Below the pieces are notes generated by a model. The model had not been told where the DNA came from and made no database searches. It worked only from the letters and a program-made list of their open reading frames with translations. DNA of 64,000 nt, taken from NCBI GenBank assembly GCA_030078075.1, contig CP119672.1, positions 620,001-684,000 of the forward strand, written 5' to 3'. A program made the position numbers and the translations under genes. Shown one piece after another: positions 1-11,600 of the stretch. Position 1 is the stretch's first letter. The number at the start of each line of letters is the position of its first letter. Source of the DNA: Crithidia sp. LVH-60A (Eukaryota > Euglenozoa > Kinetoplastea > Trypanosomatida > Trypanosomatidae).

Positions 1-2540
1 AGCCGCCAGTCTTGCCCGTAGCCCCGCGTCAGCAGCCACGCCAGCGCCTGCCGCCCTTCATGCGCGACGAAGCCCGTCCCGACGAGTTCCCGCATGGCGG
101 CATCGGCGAAGGGGATGCCCGTCAGCCCACTGCACCACCGCTGCACCACCTTCGCGTCGTGGCGCCACTTCGGAATCGCATCCGTCTGCTCTGGATGGGG
201 GCCATACGAGAAGAAGAGACTGTCACCAAAGCGCAGGCCCATCCAGTGCCAGTAATCCCGCCGCGACAGCCGCAGCAGGGCTTCACGGAACTGCTGCTGC
301 ACGAAGCCGTCGCGCAGGTTCGCCTGGGCGTGCTCCCGCAGCACCTCGTAATACTTCCGTGGCGACAACGCCCCCACCGCGATGTACGGCGACACCCGCG
401 CGAGCGTTTGCGAGTAAAGCTTCGTGTTGGTGCGCCGCTCACGGCCGTAGCGGAGCAGCGACGTCATGCCGCCCTCGGCCAGCCACGCCTGCAGGCGGTG
501 CACCGCGGCATCCTCGCCAGCGGTTGGGTGCGACGACTGCGTCGCGATGACCTCCTCGAAGGCGAAGTCGACGCCGTGCGCCGCCGCCGCTGCGTAGCCC
601 AAGTCCGTCAGTGTGGGCAGTCTCCCGCGAAGCACCGGTGGCGGCGCCTGACCTTCCCGCTCCGCCCACGACGGCAGCAGTGCTTGTTGCTGCCACGACT
701 CGGGTAGGCTGGCGAGCTGCTGCGTCGCGGCGTCGTACGGTGCGGTGGGGCGGATGGTGCTGACGGTCACGTCGTCGTGCCACCACCGCTCGCCCTCCTT
801 CATGCCAGCGATGGGGGTGGGTAGGTCGTCGAGGTGGACGAGCGTTGTCTGCCACACACTGTGCACCACGGGCGGCGGTGCTGCTGCTCTTATAAGTCGC
901 TGATCTCCGTAAGGGTGCTGCTGTGCTGTCTGGTGCTCCACCACCGCCACCAGCGGCGCTTCCTCCTCCACCTCTTCCGCCTTCGCATTCTCTCCTCCGT
1001 TCACTTCCACGTCCTCGCGGGAGACCCACACTCCGTGTCGTAGCCGCCGCGTCAGCAGCGCCTGCACCCGACGCTCATGCGGGGCGTACTGCGTCGTGAG
1101 GAACACATCCGTGGCCCCCAACTCAGCTGCCAAGCGCGGAACATGTTCCTCGGGGCGTCCGCAGCGGATGAGCAGCGGAACGTGCAGCTCGTCCTCCAGC
1201 TTGCGACGCAGAGCAGCGACGGTGTCCAGCAGAAACTGCGCACGCTGTGGGCTCTGCCGGAAGAAGCCACCCACAACACTGGGCTGGGCAAAGGTACGAT
1301 AGTCCAGCACGCAGACCGCCACCACCGCAGGAGGGGCTGCGCCGTTGCTGCCGCCGGTATTCTCTGCTGCGGTGCGCGCACGCACCGAGGCGAGGGCGAG
1401 AAGGTGGTTGTCGTGCACGCGGAGGTCGTTTGCGGAGAAGACAAGAAGGATGCACTGCCGGTCAGCCGGAGCAGCACCGCTTGTTAGCGGCGGTGGTGGG
1501 AGCTGCGCCGCAGGTGGTGTGCGGGGGCTCAGGTAGAGGCGGTCTTGTGCGACAAGGAAGCTGTGAGAAGAGAGAAGACGTGGGCCTGGTGCCGATGACG
1601 GTGATAGCAGCTGATGCTCCTCCTTCTGATCAAAGGAGGTTGCTACATTGCCATCCTTGTCTGGAATTCGCAGAGGCGGAGTAAGGGTGTCTGGCACGTT
1701 CTGCAGCCGCGTCGTGCGTCCCTTCAGCGCTGAAAGTGTCTCCGCGTCGACATCTGCGTCGTGCCCAAACTCCGCTCTCTCGCCTTCATCACCCTCACGC
1801 CGCTCTGCCGATGCAGAGAGAGGATCAGTGTGCAGCTCGTCAATCACGGCATCCTCTGCGGCTAAATCACCCTCCAGCTCCTCCATCACATCCATCGACA
1901 TAGGCGGAGGCGGCGGAGAATATGAAGCCGGTGCGTCTGCGTCTTCTACGCGATCGCCCCACAACAAGTGCGCCGCCTCCTCCTCCTCATCCGGCAGCGG
2001 TGGGGTGTGTCCCGCGGCGTAGGCGAGAAAGTCCGGGTCGGCGTCTTCGACGTGGCGCAGGTAGGCCTGAAACTCTGCCCACTCCGCTGCTGTAGACTCG
2101 GTGGGCGGTGAGGCGGAAGAAAGAGGCTGCATTGGCGGCGGAGGTGGTGGTGGTGGTGGTGGCAGAGAAGAATCTGGGCCGCTGCTGCTGCTTGCGTGCA
2201 TAGTCCCAGCCGCAGTCTTGTGCGTATCATCAGCACGCAAATCGAAGAAGTAGTCTGAGAGGTCGTCGTGGGCAGAGGGAGCAGGAGCTGGAGGAGAACT
2301 TTGCCGAGCTGCCTCCGCGTCCTCGACTCCCATGTTCTTGCTGCTGCTGCTGCTGCTGCCAATGTTTGCGGGTGCGCTGTGGTGACGCGTGCACATGAAG
2401 ACGGTGCGGCGAGGACAGACAAGACCACCCACCACCATTACCGGTGCTGCTGCCCTTTGCGGACGCCGCGCCGCTCTCCACGCCGCGACACGCACCACAC
2501 CACTGCGGACACAGTGAGGGGCGTGCTGGAGCGGCCACAT
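1..2540 (-). CDS. CRY-DASH / DNA photolyase-like flavoprotein (3' end cut by window edge)
   Basis: Blue-light DNA-repair or signalling flavoprotein of the cryptochrome/photolyase family. The frame is open from 2540 to the window edge (about 846 codons; C-terminus missing). The photolyase alpha/beta domain starts near residue 360 with LVFSANDLRVHDNHLLALA. The FAD-binding helical part includes SPYIAVGALSPRKYYEVL, RRDYWHWMGLRFGDSLFF, and TGIPFADAAMRELVGTGFV followed by HEGRQALAWLL. This motif order and the TGxxxxDAxMRELxxTGF signature fit CRY-DASH best. About 350 low-complexity and acidic residues precede the enzyme domain. The chosen ATG follows a pyrimidine tract and AG at 2553. The first ~70 residues are Arg-rich with no Asp or Glu, as in a mitochondrial presequence. 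Later in-frame ATGs (about 2431, 2395) are possible starts. Whether it repairs single- or double-stranded DNA cannot be told here. Confidence 0.8.
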   Translation of the reverse strand, partial: MWPLQHAPHCVRSGVVRVAAWRAARRPQRAAAPVMVVGGLVCPRRTVFMCTRHHSAPANIGSSSSSSKNMGVEDAEAARQSSPPAPAPSAHDDLSDYFFDLRADDTHKTAAGTMHASSSSGPDSSLPPPPPPPPPPMQPLSSASPPTESTAAEWAEFQAYLRHVEDADPDFLAYAAGHTPPLPDEEEEAAHLLWGDRVEDADAPASYSPPPPPMSMDVMEELEGDLAAEDAVIDELHTDPLSASAERREGDEGERAEFGHDADVDAETLSALKGRTTRLQNVPDTLTPPLRIPDKDGNVATSFDQKEEHQLLSPSSAPGPRLLSSHSFLVAQDRLYLSPRTPPAAQLPPPPLTSGAAPADRQCILLVFSANDLRVHDNHLLALASVRARTAAENTGGSNGAAPPAVVAVCVLDYRTFAQPSVVGGFFRQSPQRAQFLLDTVAALRRKLEDELHVPLLIRCGRPEEHVPRLAAELGATDVFLTTQYAPHERRVQALLTRRLRHGVWVSREDVEVNGGENAKAEEVEEEAPLVAVVEHQTAQQHPYGDQRLIRAAAPPPVVHSVWQTTLVHLDDLPTPIAGMKEGERWWHDDVTVSTIRPTAPYDAATQQLASLPESWQQQALLPSWAEREGQAPPPVLRGRLPTLTDLGYAAAAAHGVDFAFEEVIATQSSHPTAGEDAAVHRLQAWLAEGGMTSLLRYGRERRTNTKLYSQTLARVSPYIAVGALSPRKYYEVLREHAQANLRDGFVQQQFREALLRLSRRDYWHWMGLRFGDSLFFSYGPHPEQTDAIPKWRHDAKVVQRWCSGLTGIPFADAAMRELVGTGFVAHEGRQALAWLLTRGYGQDWR

Positions 2541-3586
2541 AAATGGTTGGTGCTGCGTGGTGGGGGAGAGAGCAACAGCAGCGGAACAACAAAGGGGTGA
2601 GGGGAAAAAAAAGGCACTTCGAAACGAGACGGAGAAGATGGGGGAGGTGCACGGCATGAAGAGAGAGAGAGAGAGAGAGAGAGAGGCCAGCGTGCAAAGC
2701 GGTGTCGCGGCGGAAGGAAATTATACAGAGAGCATTAGCGCCGAGAACGACGCTGTCAGGAAAACGAGGCAGATGTCCATTGCGTGGGTCGCTCTCCCTC
2801 GTCACGCATCCGAGCCCACACCCATCCACATACACACACACGTGTGAGCGTAAAGCTAAAGCACACAGCTCAGGAAGCACCAACACGCGCAGAGACAATA
2901 CTGTTTTTTTTTTTTGTAAAAATTGAAGAGACCGCGAAAGACAGGGAATTCACAAGAAGCTGTGGCACCGTAACAAAGACGACGACACAAATTCGGAGGA
3001 AGCAGATACATGCGCGTGCAACACCCACCCAAGCCACACACGAAGAAAGAGGAAAGCAATACGCATGCGTGTCGTCATGTGGGCTCAGTGCTTCGGCTAA
3101 AAATGCACATAACAATATATATGTGTGTGTGCGAGCGTGTGGTGACTGTACCACACCCAGAAAGCGGGGAGTGAAGAAAAGAAAACACAATAAAACGAAT
3201 GAGGGAATGTACAAGGAACAGCGAGTTGATGTGTGTGTGTGGAGTGAGGGGAAAAATGGAAGAGGGGAGAGGAAGAAGAGAGAGAGAGAGGGAGCAAAAC
3301 GCGTTCGCAACTGGCGCTCTCTCAGCATTCTCTCTTCCTGATCCCTTCTTTCTCTCTTTTTCACACACATGGACAGCTCACGTCACGCACGACAACGTGA
3401 CCAACAGTGGTGGTAGTGGTAAGGAAAAAAAACAAGAGTATGAGAAGCAGAACGCGGCCATCAAGGAAACGGGAGGGTTCTCTCGCCCACCGCTTTCCCC
3501 CAAAAAACAATAACATTAGTGCACAGAGAGAGAGAGTGTGTGTAAGAGAGAAACACGCCTGGTTAGCAAGAAGACGATGGGTTGAG
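2541..3586. other. Intergenic, photolyase / RING gene
   Basis: No credible gene. It contains GA-, CA- and TG-microsatellites and short poly-T and poly-A runs, and must hold the 3' UTR of the RING gene and the splice signals of the photolyase gene. Confidence 0.7.
2553..2684 (-). promoter_or_regulatory. Trans-splicing signal region of the photolyase gene
   Basis: On the sense strand a CT-repeat (plus-strand GA repeat, 2661-2684) and a second pyrimidine stretch lead to AG dinucleotides at 2617 and 2553. The first in-frame ATG after both is at 2540. Either AG could receive the spliced leader. This is inferred from composition only. Confidence 0.4.
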
Positions 3587-4379
3587 CTAGACAGGCAGTG
3601 TTGCGTCCTGCGTGAGATCACGCCGGCACATTGGGCAGCACGTCGACTCCATCAGCCACCGCTGCAGGCAGTTCCGGTGGCAGCAGTGCTTGCAGGGCAT
3701 CACCAACAACTGCGAGCCAGGCTTCACTCCACCACTACCACCACCAGTTTCTGCAGTAGATAACACATTCGTGCCTCTCTGCGCTGTAACGTCTGACGCC
3801 GTCGCACCACTGCTGCTGCTGCTGTTGTTCATCTCACTGAATGGATGCGGGTGGCCCTCGAGGCAAATCACACAGGCACTCTCCGTGTCCTCGAGCGGTA
3901 CGGCGGAGCAGGAGAGCTGGAACTGGACGCCCATGCCAAAGGCTGGCACCGCTGCGGCAGCGTAGGCCGCATGCAAGTTGGCCCCACCGTACTGGTTGAG
4001 GTGTGCGGGGTGAGAAAGGGTGCCGTCGCTGCCGCTGCTGGCGTCGCCCACACGCTGCAGCCACGGGGCGGGAGAGGTGGCGCGCGTCAGGGAGATGGGC
4101 GTCGTGGACGACTGCGTGCCCGCCGTCACCGTGGTCGATGCCTCTCGCACGCCGGCGCCGCCACCGCCCTCTCCTCTCCTCCCGCTGTCTGGTCCGCTTG
4201 CCGTCGTGAGGCTTGTGCTCGATGTCCCCACCGCCGTCGTGCTGTGCTCGAGTCCCATGTTCAGCGACGACCAGCTCACCTCGGGTGCGGCTAAGATGGC
4301 GGTCACCACACCCGGTGCGGCACCGGACGGCCAGGAAGCCATGACGCGTGTCGGCGTGGCAGAGCTGAAAGGGGACAAC

Positions 4380-4410
<31 letters not shown>

Positions 4411-6607
4411 TGGTGGTGGAGGAGGACCGCGACGAGCCGTCGTCTGCCGTGCCGTGCTCGAGATGCGGCATGGAGGGGAGAAAAAAATGTGCCGCCGTTG
4501 CGGCCTCGCAGTAGCTGTTCTGGCGAGCCGAGGTGGCACCGCGTGGGTAGGACTGCGCAACGTTCACGGGAGACAACACCGACGCCCCGTTGCTGTTCAG
4601 CGAGCCGAAGAAGGGTGCGACGGTGGGGGCCTGCTGCACCTCGATGGGGACGAAGGTCAGCTGTCCAGGGAAGCCTGTAACAGCTGCGGGTGCTGAGGAG
4701 GAGCCGAAGGAGAGATGGTGCGGGAAGGCGTTGCTGTTGTGGTGGTGATTGTGGTTTAAGGTATGGTAGTCGTCGCGGAGTGGGGGGTGCTGCATCGACA
4801 GCGACGGCGAGCGTGTGGGGCAGTCGGAGAGGGGGTCGGTGGCGCCAAGACTCTCACCGTGGCCACAGTGGTTACTGCCATGGCCACTCCCGCCGCTCAC
4901 GTTGAGGTTGGGGAAGGCAGCAAGCGGCAAAGCAGTAGCAGTGGTGATGCCGCTACACGGCGGTGTTGTCGGCTGCGAGGCGCTGATCAGCGACGTCGCG
5001 TCCTCCTCCCCGACTCCTCCTCCGCCGCCGCGCACACTGCCACTCTCGCGTCGACGTGCGTCAAAGGCGTAGGGCACATCATAGACAGCCGTGACACTGC
5101 TCGGGGCGGTGGATGCTCCACTCCCCGCTCCGCAACTGCCACCAGCTGGGGAGGTCGTGAGGAGACCATGCGTGGGGTCGCTGTGGAGGTACAGCGCAGG
5201 GGCGAGAAAGAGCGGCGAGGACGGCGTCTGGCGGCCAGGCGTGGCTGCTGCTGCTGCTGCACCTCCAGCTGCGGTCGTCAACACAGAAGCTTCGTGCAGC
5301 GCAACGTGGGTGCGGTTTGGGTGCTGAAGAGAGGGCGGTGCCGCCGCCGCAGCAGCAGCAGGGGGCGTGTGTGCCTTGCGACTTGCCACGCTTGGCGACG
5401 ACGACGGGCGTACACTGGACCGTGCACGCTGCCCTGTGCGTCGCGACTGCTGCTGCTGCTGCTGCTGCTGCTGTTGAGTGTTCTTCTGCGGTGTGGAGGA
5501 CGATGATGCGTTGGACATCCTGCCCCTACTCTGCTCGCCCAGTGACGCCCCGTCCATCATAGCTGTAGTCGTGGTGGTGGTGACGGGGCAGACGCCACAG
5601 ACGCCATCGACGCCCCAGAACGGGTAGGAGGGCAGCCCCATCACAACGTGAGCTGGCATCACGGGTGGCGTGCTGCGTGCACTCGGAGGTGACGGGGAAG
5701 ACGTCGCACTCACCACCGGAGCTGCTGCTGCTGCCGTTGTTGTCGTACCTCGCATTGAATGCTGTGCGTGTGGATGCCACAGCGCGTCCCCCTGCACTGC
5801 TTGCAAATACATCGTTGGCGAGGTGAGCGGCAAAGAAGCCGCCTGATGAGGCGCCATGGCACTGCCGCTGCGGCTGCTGCAGCTGTGCGTCCTGCTGGAC
5901 ACGTGTACCCCGTCAGCCGTCGGCAGCAGCAGCGCGGCGTCGAAGGCGCTGACAGAGCGGCGTGGAGCATAGGTGGAGGAGGCGGGTGTGGGGGGAACAG
6001 AGTCGTCCTCTTCCACGACGGGCGGAGGGCTGCTCAGCTGCGGACGCGGCGCCAAGGGCGGCGGTGGCACCGCACGCAGCCCAGACGAGGATGTAGTGGT
6101 GGTGGTGGTGGACGCGGTGGGGTAAGACGAGGGAAGAAGAATAGAGAGGCGATCCCCACCTCCGCCATGAGCACTGGCACCACTCCCACGCACACGTCGT
6201 GGCATTTCAGGGTGATCAGCAGAGGTGAAGACAGTGGGGGTGGTCATGGCGGACGTGACGCCGTCACTAGCCGAACTCCCGCCGTGCATCTCCAGCGTTG
6301 GGCAGACGGAAAGGGAGTTGAGAATGGTGGATGGGCTCGGTGCGGGGCTCATGGAGAGCGTGATGTTCGGCGTGCCGCTCGACGCCAACGTGTGCCCCAG
6401 CAGCGGCATGGCAAAGCTGGCATGCTGCAGCGTCAGCGGTGGTGTAACGCTGGCGCTGCTGCTGCTCGTGTTGAGGGTGGAGGCGCACTGTTGTGGCAGC
6501 AGCGCAAACGTGGCGGGCAGCAGCACGGTGGGTGGGGTGACGCGTTGTTGTGGAGTAGAAGGGGGAAGCTGGCACGTCGTCTCGAACTCCTTTGCTAAGG
6601 TGCTCAT
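3587..6607 (-). CDS. Large low-complexity protein with C-terminal RING-H2 finger (putative E3 ubiquitin ligase)
   Basis: The 1006-aa protein has one recognisable domain, a C-terminal RING-H2 finger at residues 912-994. It begins CVIC, continues after a 56-residue Ser/Gly/Thr-rich loop with PCKHCCHRNCLQRWL, and closes with CCPMC. The C3H2C3 ligands are all present, and a Trp (CLQRWL) sits where RINGs contact E2 enzymes. RING-H2 proteins of this kind usually transfer ubiquitin from an E2 to substrates. The other 900 residues are Ser/Thr/Ala/Pro/Gly-rich with poly-Gln, poly-Ala and poly-Thr runs and look disordered. No membrane segment is seen. The ATG at 6607 was used. The substrate is unknown. 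Confidence 0.8.
4383..4411. repeat. CTG/CAG trinucleotide repeat in the RING gene
   Basis: A near-pure run of nine to ten triplets, read on the minus strand as a poly-Ala tract. Confidence 0.85.
5449..5476. repeat. CTG/CAG repeat encoding poly-Gln in the RING gene
   Basis: Nine or so CTG units on the plus strand, read as a run of Gln on the minus strand. Confidence 0.85.
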
Positions 6608-7249
6608 CTCCTCACTCTTGTCCCCTTCTCGCTATGTAGAATGGGTCGCGGAATGAAAGAGAAGGAGAGAGAGAGACGCAGCGCGGGCGGGCTGCTTAGA
6701 AAGAAATGAGAAGTGGTGAAACTGAAACGAAAACAGAGAAGGGCAAAACGAAAAAGAAACAATCAAATCCCACCAGCAATCGGTGATGCCCACAAAGCAC
6801 CGACGGTGTAGCACTTTCTGGACGTTAAGGAGAAACAATAAAAGGACGCGGAAGATGAGAGAGGAAGAGTGGGAAGAGCACGTCGGAGCAGGTTGAAAGC
6901 GAAAAAAAGAGCATTCGGCGACGTGCGTCACGTTACCGTCAGAACAATGGAGACCGAAAAAAAAAACTCAGAGGAGCGTTACCACAGCCGTTCCGCTGCG
7001 TATGACATAGTCAAAGCAACAATACCGATCAGCATCTTTTTTTGCGACATGACAGGTAAACTTGTTTTGTCTCGACAACCGCTTCAAGTTTTACTGATTG
7101 TTAAACACCATGCACCTTTTTCCCCATTAAAGAACACGGAGAGGTGAAAGGGAGAGGGAGAAGGGCAGAGGGTGGGAAGCAGAGAGGCAACACCGCAACC
7201 GACAACGACTGAGTCAACATAGAAAGAGAAAGAGCTCCGGCGACGGGAG
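6608..7249. other. Intergenic, RING gene / 251-aa unknown
   Basis: No gene seen. Purine-rich on the plus strand, consistent with UTR and processing signals. Confidence 0.65.
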
Positions 7250-8005
7250 TCATGACCGTCGGCGAGACGACGCAACGTGTTCCACACGCGCCACCCGCAC
7301 CGCCACGTGACACGGCTGCTCAAAGAGTTGCACGTCACTCTCCAGCCGCCGCTGCCGCCGCCGCTGTCCCTTGCCTACGTCCTGCGCTTCCGCCTCGCTC
7401 TTCTCCCCCTCGTCTGACAGCAGCGACACCGGCACCGACACCTGCACCTCCGTCACACACGCACAGGCGGCACGGAAGATGTGCAGGGCGGCGGCGTCGC
7501 CGTAGAGCGAGCGGGACAGCTGCACGACGCACCGCAGCACACCACTGCGCCGCGGCGTAGCTGACACCGACGCCGACCGCCCACGCGTCTTCCCAGCACG
7601 CGCTGCTTTCGGAGAAGCATCGACTGCCGCTGCTGATGTTGACCCAACACTTTCAACGCTGCTCGCTGGTGCCGCGGCGACCGCGTCGTCCCACACCGCA
7701 CTGGCGAGCCGCACCGCGTCGGGCAGGCCGTAGCGCACGCCGCCCAGCAGCTCCCACCAACCTCGAAGACGGCCGAGGACGGCGTTGGCGTACAACGTGG
7801 CTGCGGTCTGCGACTTGCAGAGAAGGCGCTCTGACGGTGACGGCGCTGCGGTGGGCTGGCGGGGAGAGAGACACTGCTCAGCTTGACGTCGTGCATCATT
7901 CTTGGGGTCGTTGGTCATTGGCGGTGGTGGGAGGGGAGACGAGCGGATGGCGATGTGGAGGACGGCCATGCAGGGCCGCTCCCGCTTGGCACCCACACGG
8001 ACCAT
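7250..8005 (-). CDS. Hypothetical protein, 251 aa
   Basis: Not recognised with confidence. The frame is open further upstream but has no earlier good ATG after the strong pyrimidine tract/AG at about 8114-8160, so MVRVGAKRERPC at 8005 is taken as the start. The N-terminus (MVR, then CMAVLHIAIRSS) is followed by a Pro/Ser linker, a helical stretch around YANAVLGRLRGWWELLGG, a low-complexity segment, then SGVLRCVVQLSRSLYGDAAA and a Lys/Arg-rich tail. The order 'MVR...strand...helix...SGVLRC strand...helix' faintly recalls the Pop5/Rpp14 RNase P/MRP protein fold, but I would not name it on that. No signal peptide or TM is evident. Confidence 0.65.
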   Translation of the reverse strand: MVRVGAKRERPCMAVLHIAIRSSPLPPPPMTNDPKNDARRQAEQCLSPRQPTAAPSPSERLLCKSQTAATLYANAVLGRLRGWWELLGGVRYGLPDAVRLASAVWDDAVAAAPASSVESVGSTSAAAVDASPKAARAGKTRGRSASVSATPRRSGVLRCVVQLSRSLYGDAAALHIFRAACACVTEVQVSVPVSLLSDEGEKSEAEAQDVGKGQRRRQRRLESDVQLFEQPCHVAVRVARVEHVASSRRRS

Positions 8006-8622
8006 AACTAAGGAATTAAGTTTGACAGAGATGAGGCAAGGGCGTGTGGGTGAGTGTCTGTTGTGCGACAGTGCGGCCTGTGAAGCTACCAAACTTTGTG
8101 TTTTATTTCTTACCTTTATGAACAAAGGTAGAAAGGCAAAGGAGAAAAAGAAGAAAGCGTGAGAGGAGTGTGGATTGAGGAGCAGCAAGCATGACGCCTC
8201 GTAGGAGGTGGATACACAGTCCAGCCTCTCGAACAAATCCGCACCGCAAAAACACCCACAGTCGCACCACAGCAGTCTCAACACAAAACTGCCTGAAGCC
8301 CCAATAACCTTTCGAAAAATAACAGCATTAGTTCGTTTTGTGGGTGCTGTGGAGAGAGGGCTGTCGCACGCGACGCCACCGCAGGCAGAAAGAGAACAGG
8401 TTGAAAGTAAGAAGAAGCACTAAGAAAAAAGACAACTGGCATCACAAAACAAAAAAAAAAGAAACAAGAGAGACATAATTATTGGTTCGGAGAATTCGAT
8501 TACGCTTGACATATGCACAGGCACACCATCGCGACGTGTCGCTGCCTCACAACAACAAAGAAGGAAGGAGAGGTCAAACGCGCTGCCTGTCGTGCACAGC
8601 GGCTACATCTCATCTCACACCG
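8006..8622. other. Intergenic, 251-aa unknown / pseudo-cyclase receptor A
   Basis: No gene. Contains the polypyrimidine/AG signal at 8114-8160 and A-rich runs near 8430-8470. Confidence 0.65.
8114..8160 (-). promoter_or_regulatory. Polypyrimidine tract and candidate trans-splice acceptor
   Basis: The sense strand reads a long T/C tract and then its first AG at 8115-8114, with no ATG between it and the start codon at 8005. A second AG at 8009-8008 would leave only a 2-nt leader. Confidence 0.45.
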
Positions 8623-11600
8623 TCAGTTCGAGTGACTGCGTCCAGCGTCATCGGAGGTGCTCGCGGTGGCCGTCGTAACGCCGCTGTGCGATGGAGCGTG
8701 CATCTGCAGGCGGCGTTGCTGATCCCACAGCAGCGTCTGCGTCTCCTCGTGGCGCTGCAGGAAGCGGATCGCACACCGCGCGGCGAGGTGCTCGAGGATG
8801 CCCTGCTGCGGCACTCCAAAGGCGGTCATGAGCCGGCGGTAGATGTTGTGCCGCTCCGGCGCCGCCAGCGGGCGGAAGAGAATCTTGTAGCTGGAGTAGA
8901 AGTAGTAGACGAGCACGCGCACCGAGTCGTAGCTGACATCGAGCGCCACGGCTTGTCGATCAAACACGGTCCGAAGAAGATGGTCGGCCTGCACGGTAAT
9001 CGCGGGCCGCAGCAGCAGGTCGCTGCTAAAGGTGTCGAGGGAGACTCGGCTGTCCGCCAGCGGGTCACCGTCACTCGCGAAGGACGTCATGGCAATCAGC
9101 GGCGGAGAGGCGGCGTTGTTATTCAGACTTCCATCCATCGACGCATTTGCCCCACTTCCATTCCCATTAACCCCTGCAGCACCACTTAACGGGCCGCTGG
9201 CAAGGTTGTGGGCAAGTGGGTTGTCGTAGGAAGAGGCAAGACCACCACCAGCGCGCCGGCCATGCCCGGTGCTGTCGGACGACGGCGTACCAGAAGAGGC
9301 CTTCGTCGCCACGCCATGCAGACCACCCGCCGCGGCCAGCTCCGCAGACGGCGGCACCATCACAAGCGGCTTCGACAAGCCACCCGCCTCGCCATGTCGT
9401 TGCCCGGTGCTGATGGTGGTCAGTGAAGAAGAGGTGGTGGCTGTGCCGGTCGTGGTGGCGGTCGTTGTGTTCGTGGTGGGGCTCGTGGCCACCGCGTTGG
9501 CGATGCTGCCGCGGTACAGCGTGTCCAGTACACGGCGGGAGCTCATAGCCGACAGCGGCGTACTCGGACTCGCCGCAGCCGCAGCCGTGCCGTTTGATGA
9601 GCTAGGCACCGCAAGGTTCGCACCCGGCATCGCTGCTGGTGCGTTTGGGACAGCAGTGGAAGGCGTTCCTCCCACCACGACCGCAGCGGTAGGACCACGC
9701 TGAGAGGAGAGGGATGCTATGGGCGGCAGCGCCGGCAGCGGGGGCACACAAACGCCGTACGGAATCCCGCCCTGCTGCAGCCGTGCCGTCAGCGTGGGCG
9801 GCTGCTTGGGCTCCTGCGGTGCACCTCCGCCCTTGTGAGTGGCCTTCTCTTCCAACACACTGCTTTCCACGAAGGCCTCCGTCATCTTATTGCCCCCACA
9901 CGCGTCTTCGTGATCGTCGTCGGAGTTGCCAGAGGAGCCGCTGGCGTCGTTCGACGTCGCGTCCCACCCGCTGGGCCGCCGTACGATGTGGCGGTCCGGC
10001 GCCGCGGACGCCGGCATGAGAAGGGGGTTTGGCACACCGCCTACTGGACCGCTGCAACTGTGGGGCAGCGGCGACTCCATCGTGGACGAGGGCACCATGA
10101 TAGCGGTGGGTGCGCCTGCGATGCCCACGACGCCTTCTCGCTTCACACCGACTGGTACGACTGCTGCTGCTGCTGCTGTTATTGTTGCACGCACCGCGTT
10201 GGCTGCGATAGCGCGCGAGCGCAGCCCAGAGGACGGCGTGCTGTGGTCGCTCATGCTGCTCGAGGAATGCGCCTCTTGTGGCCCACTGCGGCGGGCAGCA
10301 ACAGCAGCAGTAGCGTTGTGCTGCGGCCCGCTGCCACTGAACCGCTGCCGGCCAGAGAAGGAGCCGAGATCGAGATCGCTGCTGTCGTAGCCGGTGGGGT
10401 TGAAGGCAAACGGAAGGCGACGCTTGTCGGGTTCGGCGTCGCTGCTCCGCATTTCGGCCATCTCCCGCTGTGCCTGCCGCGCACGGCGCACCTGCTCCGC
10501 CGCGTACGCCTCTGCCTCACACAGGCGGTGGTTCGCTGGGTTGGAGAGAACATAAAGGTCTTGCCGCTCCGTCACACCACGCAGAAAAACAGAGTCGAAC
10601 ACCTTGTACCGCACGTGTGCGATGCGCTTCGCCGCGGGCAGGGCGGTCGGCGACACGGTCACGACGTTCGGCGCCGCAAACACCCACATGCGGCCGCCGT
10701 ACACCACGTCGGGGCCCTCGTAGCGGTAGCCGCCTTCGAGGTGCTCGGGACGCACCACCGCATCGTTGCACCAGTGCACCGCGTAGGACAGCAGCAGGCC
10801 GCAATCATCGCCGAGCAGGCGGCGCAGCGGCTCGTCGATGGGTGAACTCTGCAGCTCCTCGATGGCGTCGAAGGCCATCTGCACCGCTGCGGCGACGCTG
10901 CGGGTGACGTAGGACGTGGTGAGGGGGTGCACCTGCTGGATCTGGTAGGCGTGGTGGCGCTCCATCTGCTTCGCGAGCACCTTGCCCAGGCGGTCCGTCA
11001 CGCCCACCATTTGATCTGAGGCGAGCTCCCACAGCTCCTCGCCGCGGCACGGGCCGATCGTGAGCATGGCAAACGGCGCTGCTTTTGGCGCGTGCACGGA
11101 GCCGTCGTAGACGCGCGTGCACAGGATGATGACGTACACCATCATCGCAAAGAGCGCCAAGGTGCCCAGCACGGAGGTCAGGACGATGGCAAGACGCACG
11201 GGTCCGGTCAACCGGTCCTCTCGCAGCCTGCTCTTCACCGCAACTTTCCACGCTAGCTGATCACCGAGCACGTCGTGCACCGTGGCGGTGTTGATGAACG
11301 CACGCAGGAAGGGCACCGTGCAGTCGTGCAAGCCGGGCCAGGAGGACACTATCACGACACAGTCCTTCGCCGACGTTTTCGTGTACACGGTGTAGTCCAT
11401 GTCGTGTGCGTGCATGGTTTCCACAAAGCCGTTCTTCTCCAGCAGGTCATTCACACTAAGAGCCGCCATGGCAAAGCCCCAGAAGGTGGTGGGGGAGATG
11501 AGCGCGTTCGACGTGGGCTTGTACACAGGTTGACGCAAATCAATCCACCACGTGTCGTTGCTCATTAAGGACGGCGGCAGCGTGGGTGACAGTGGTGACG

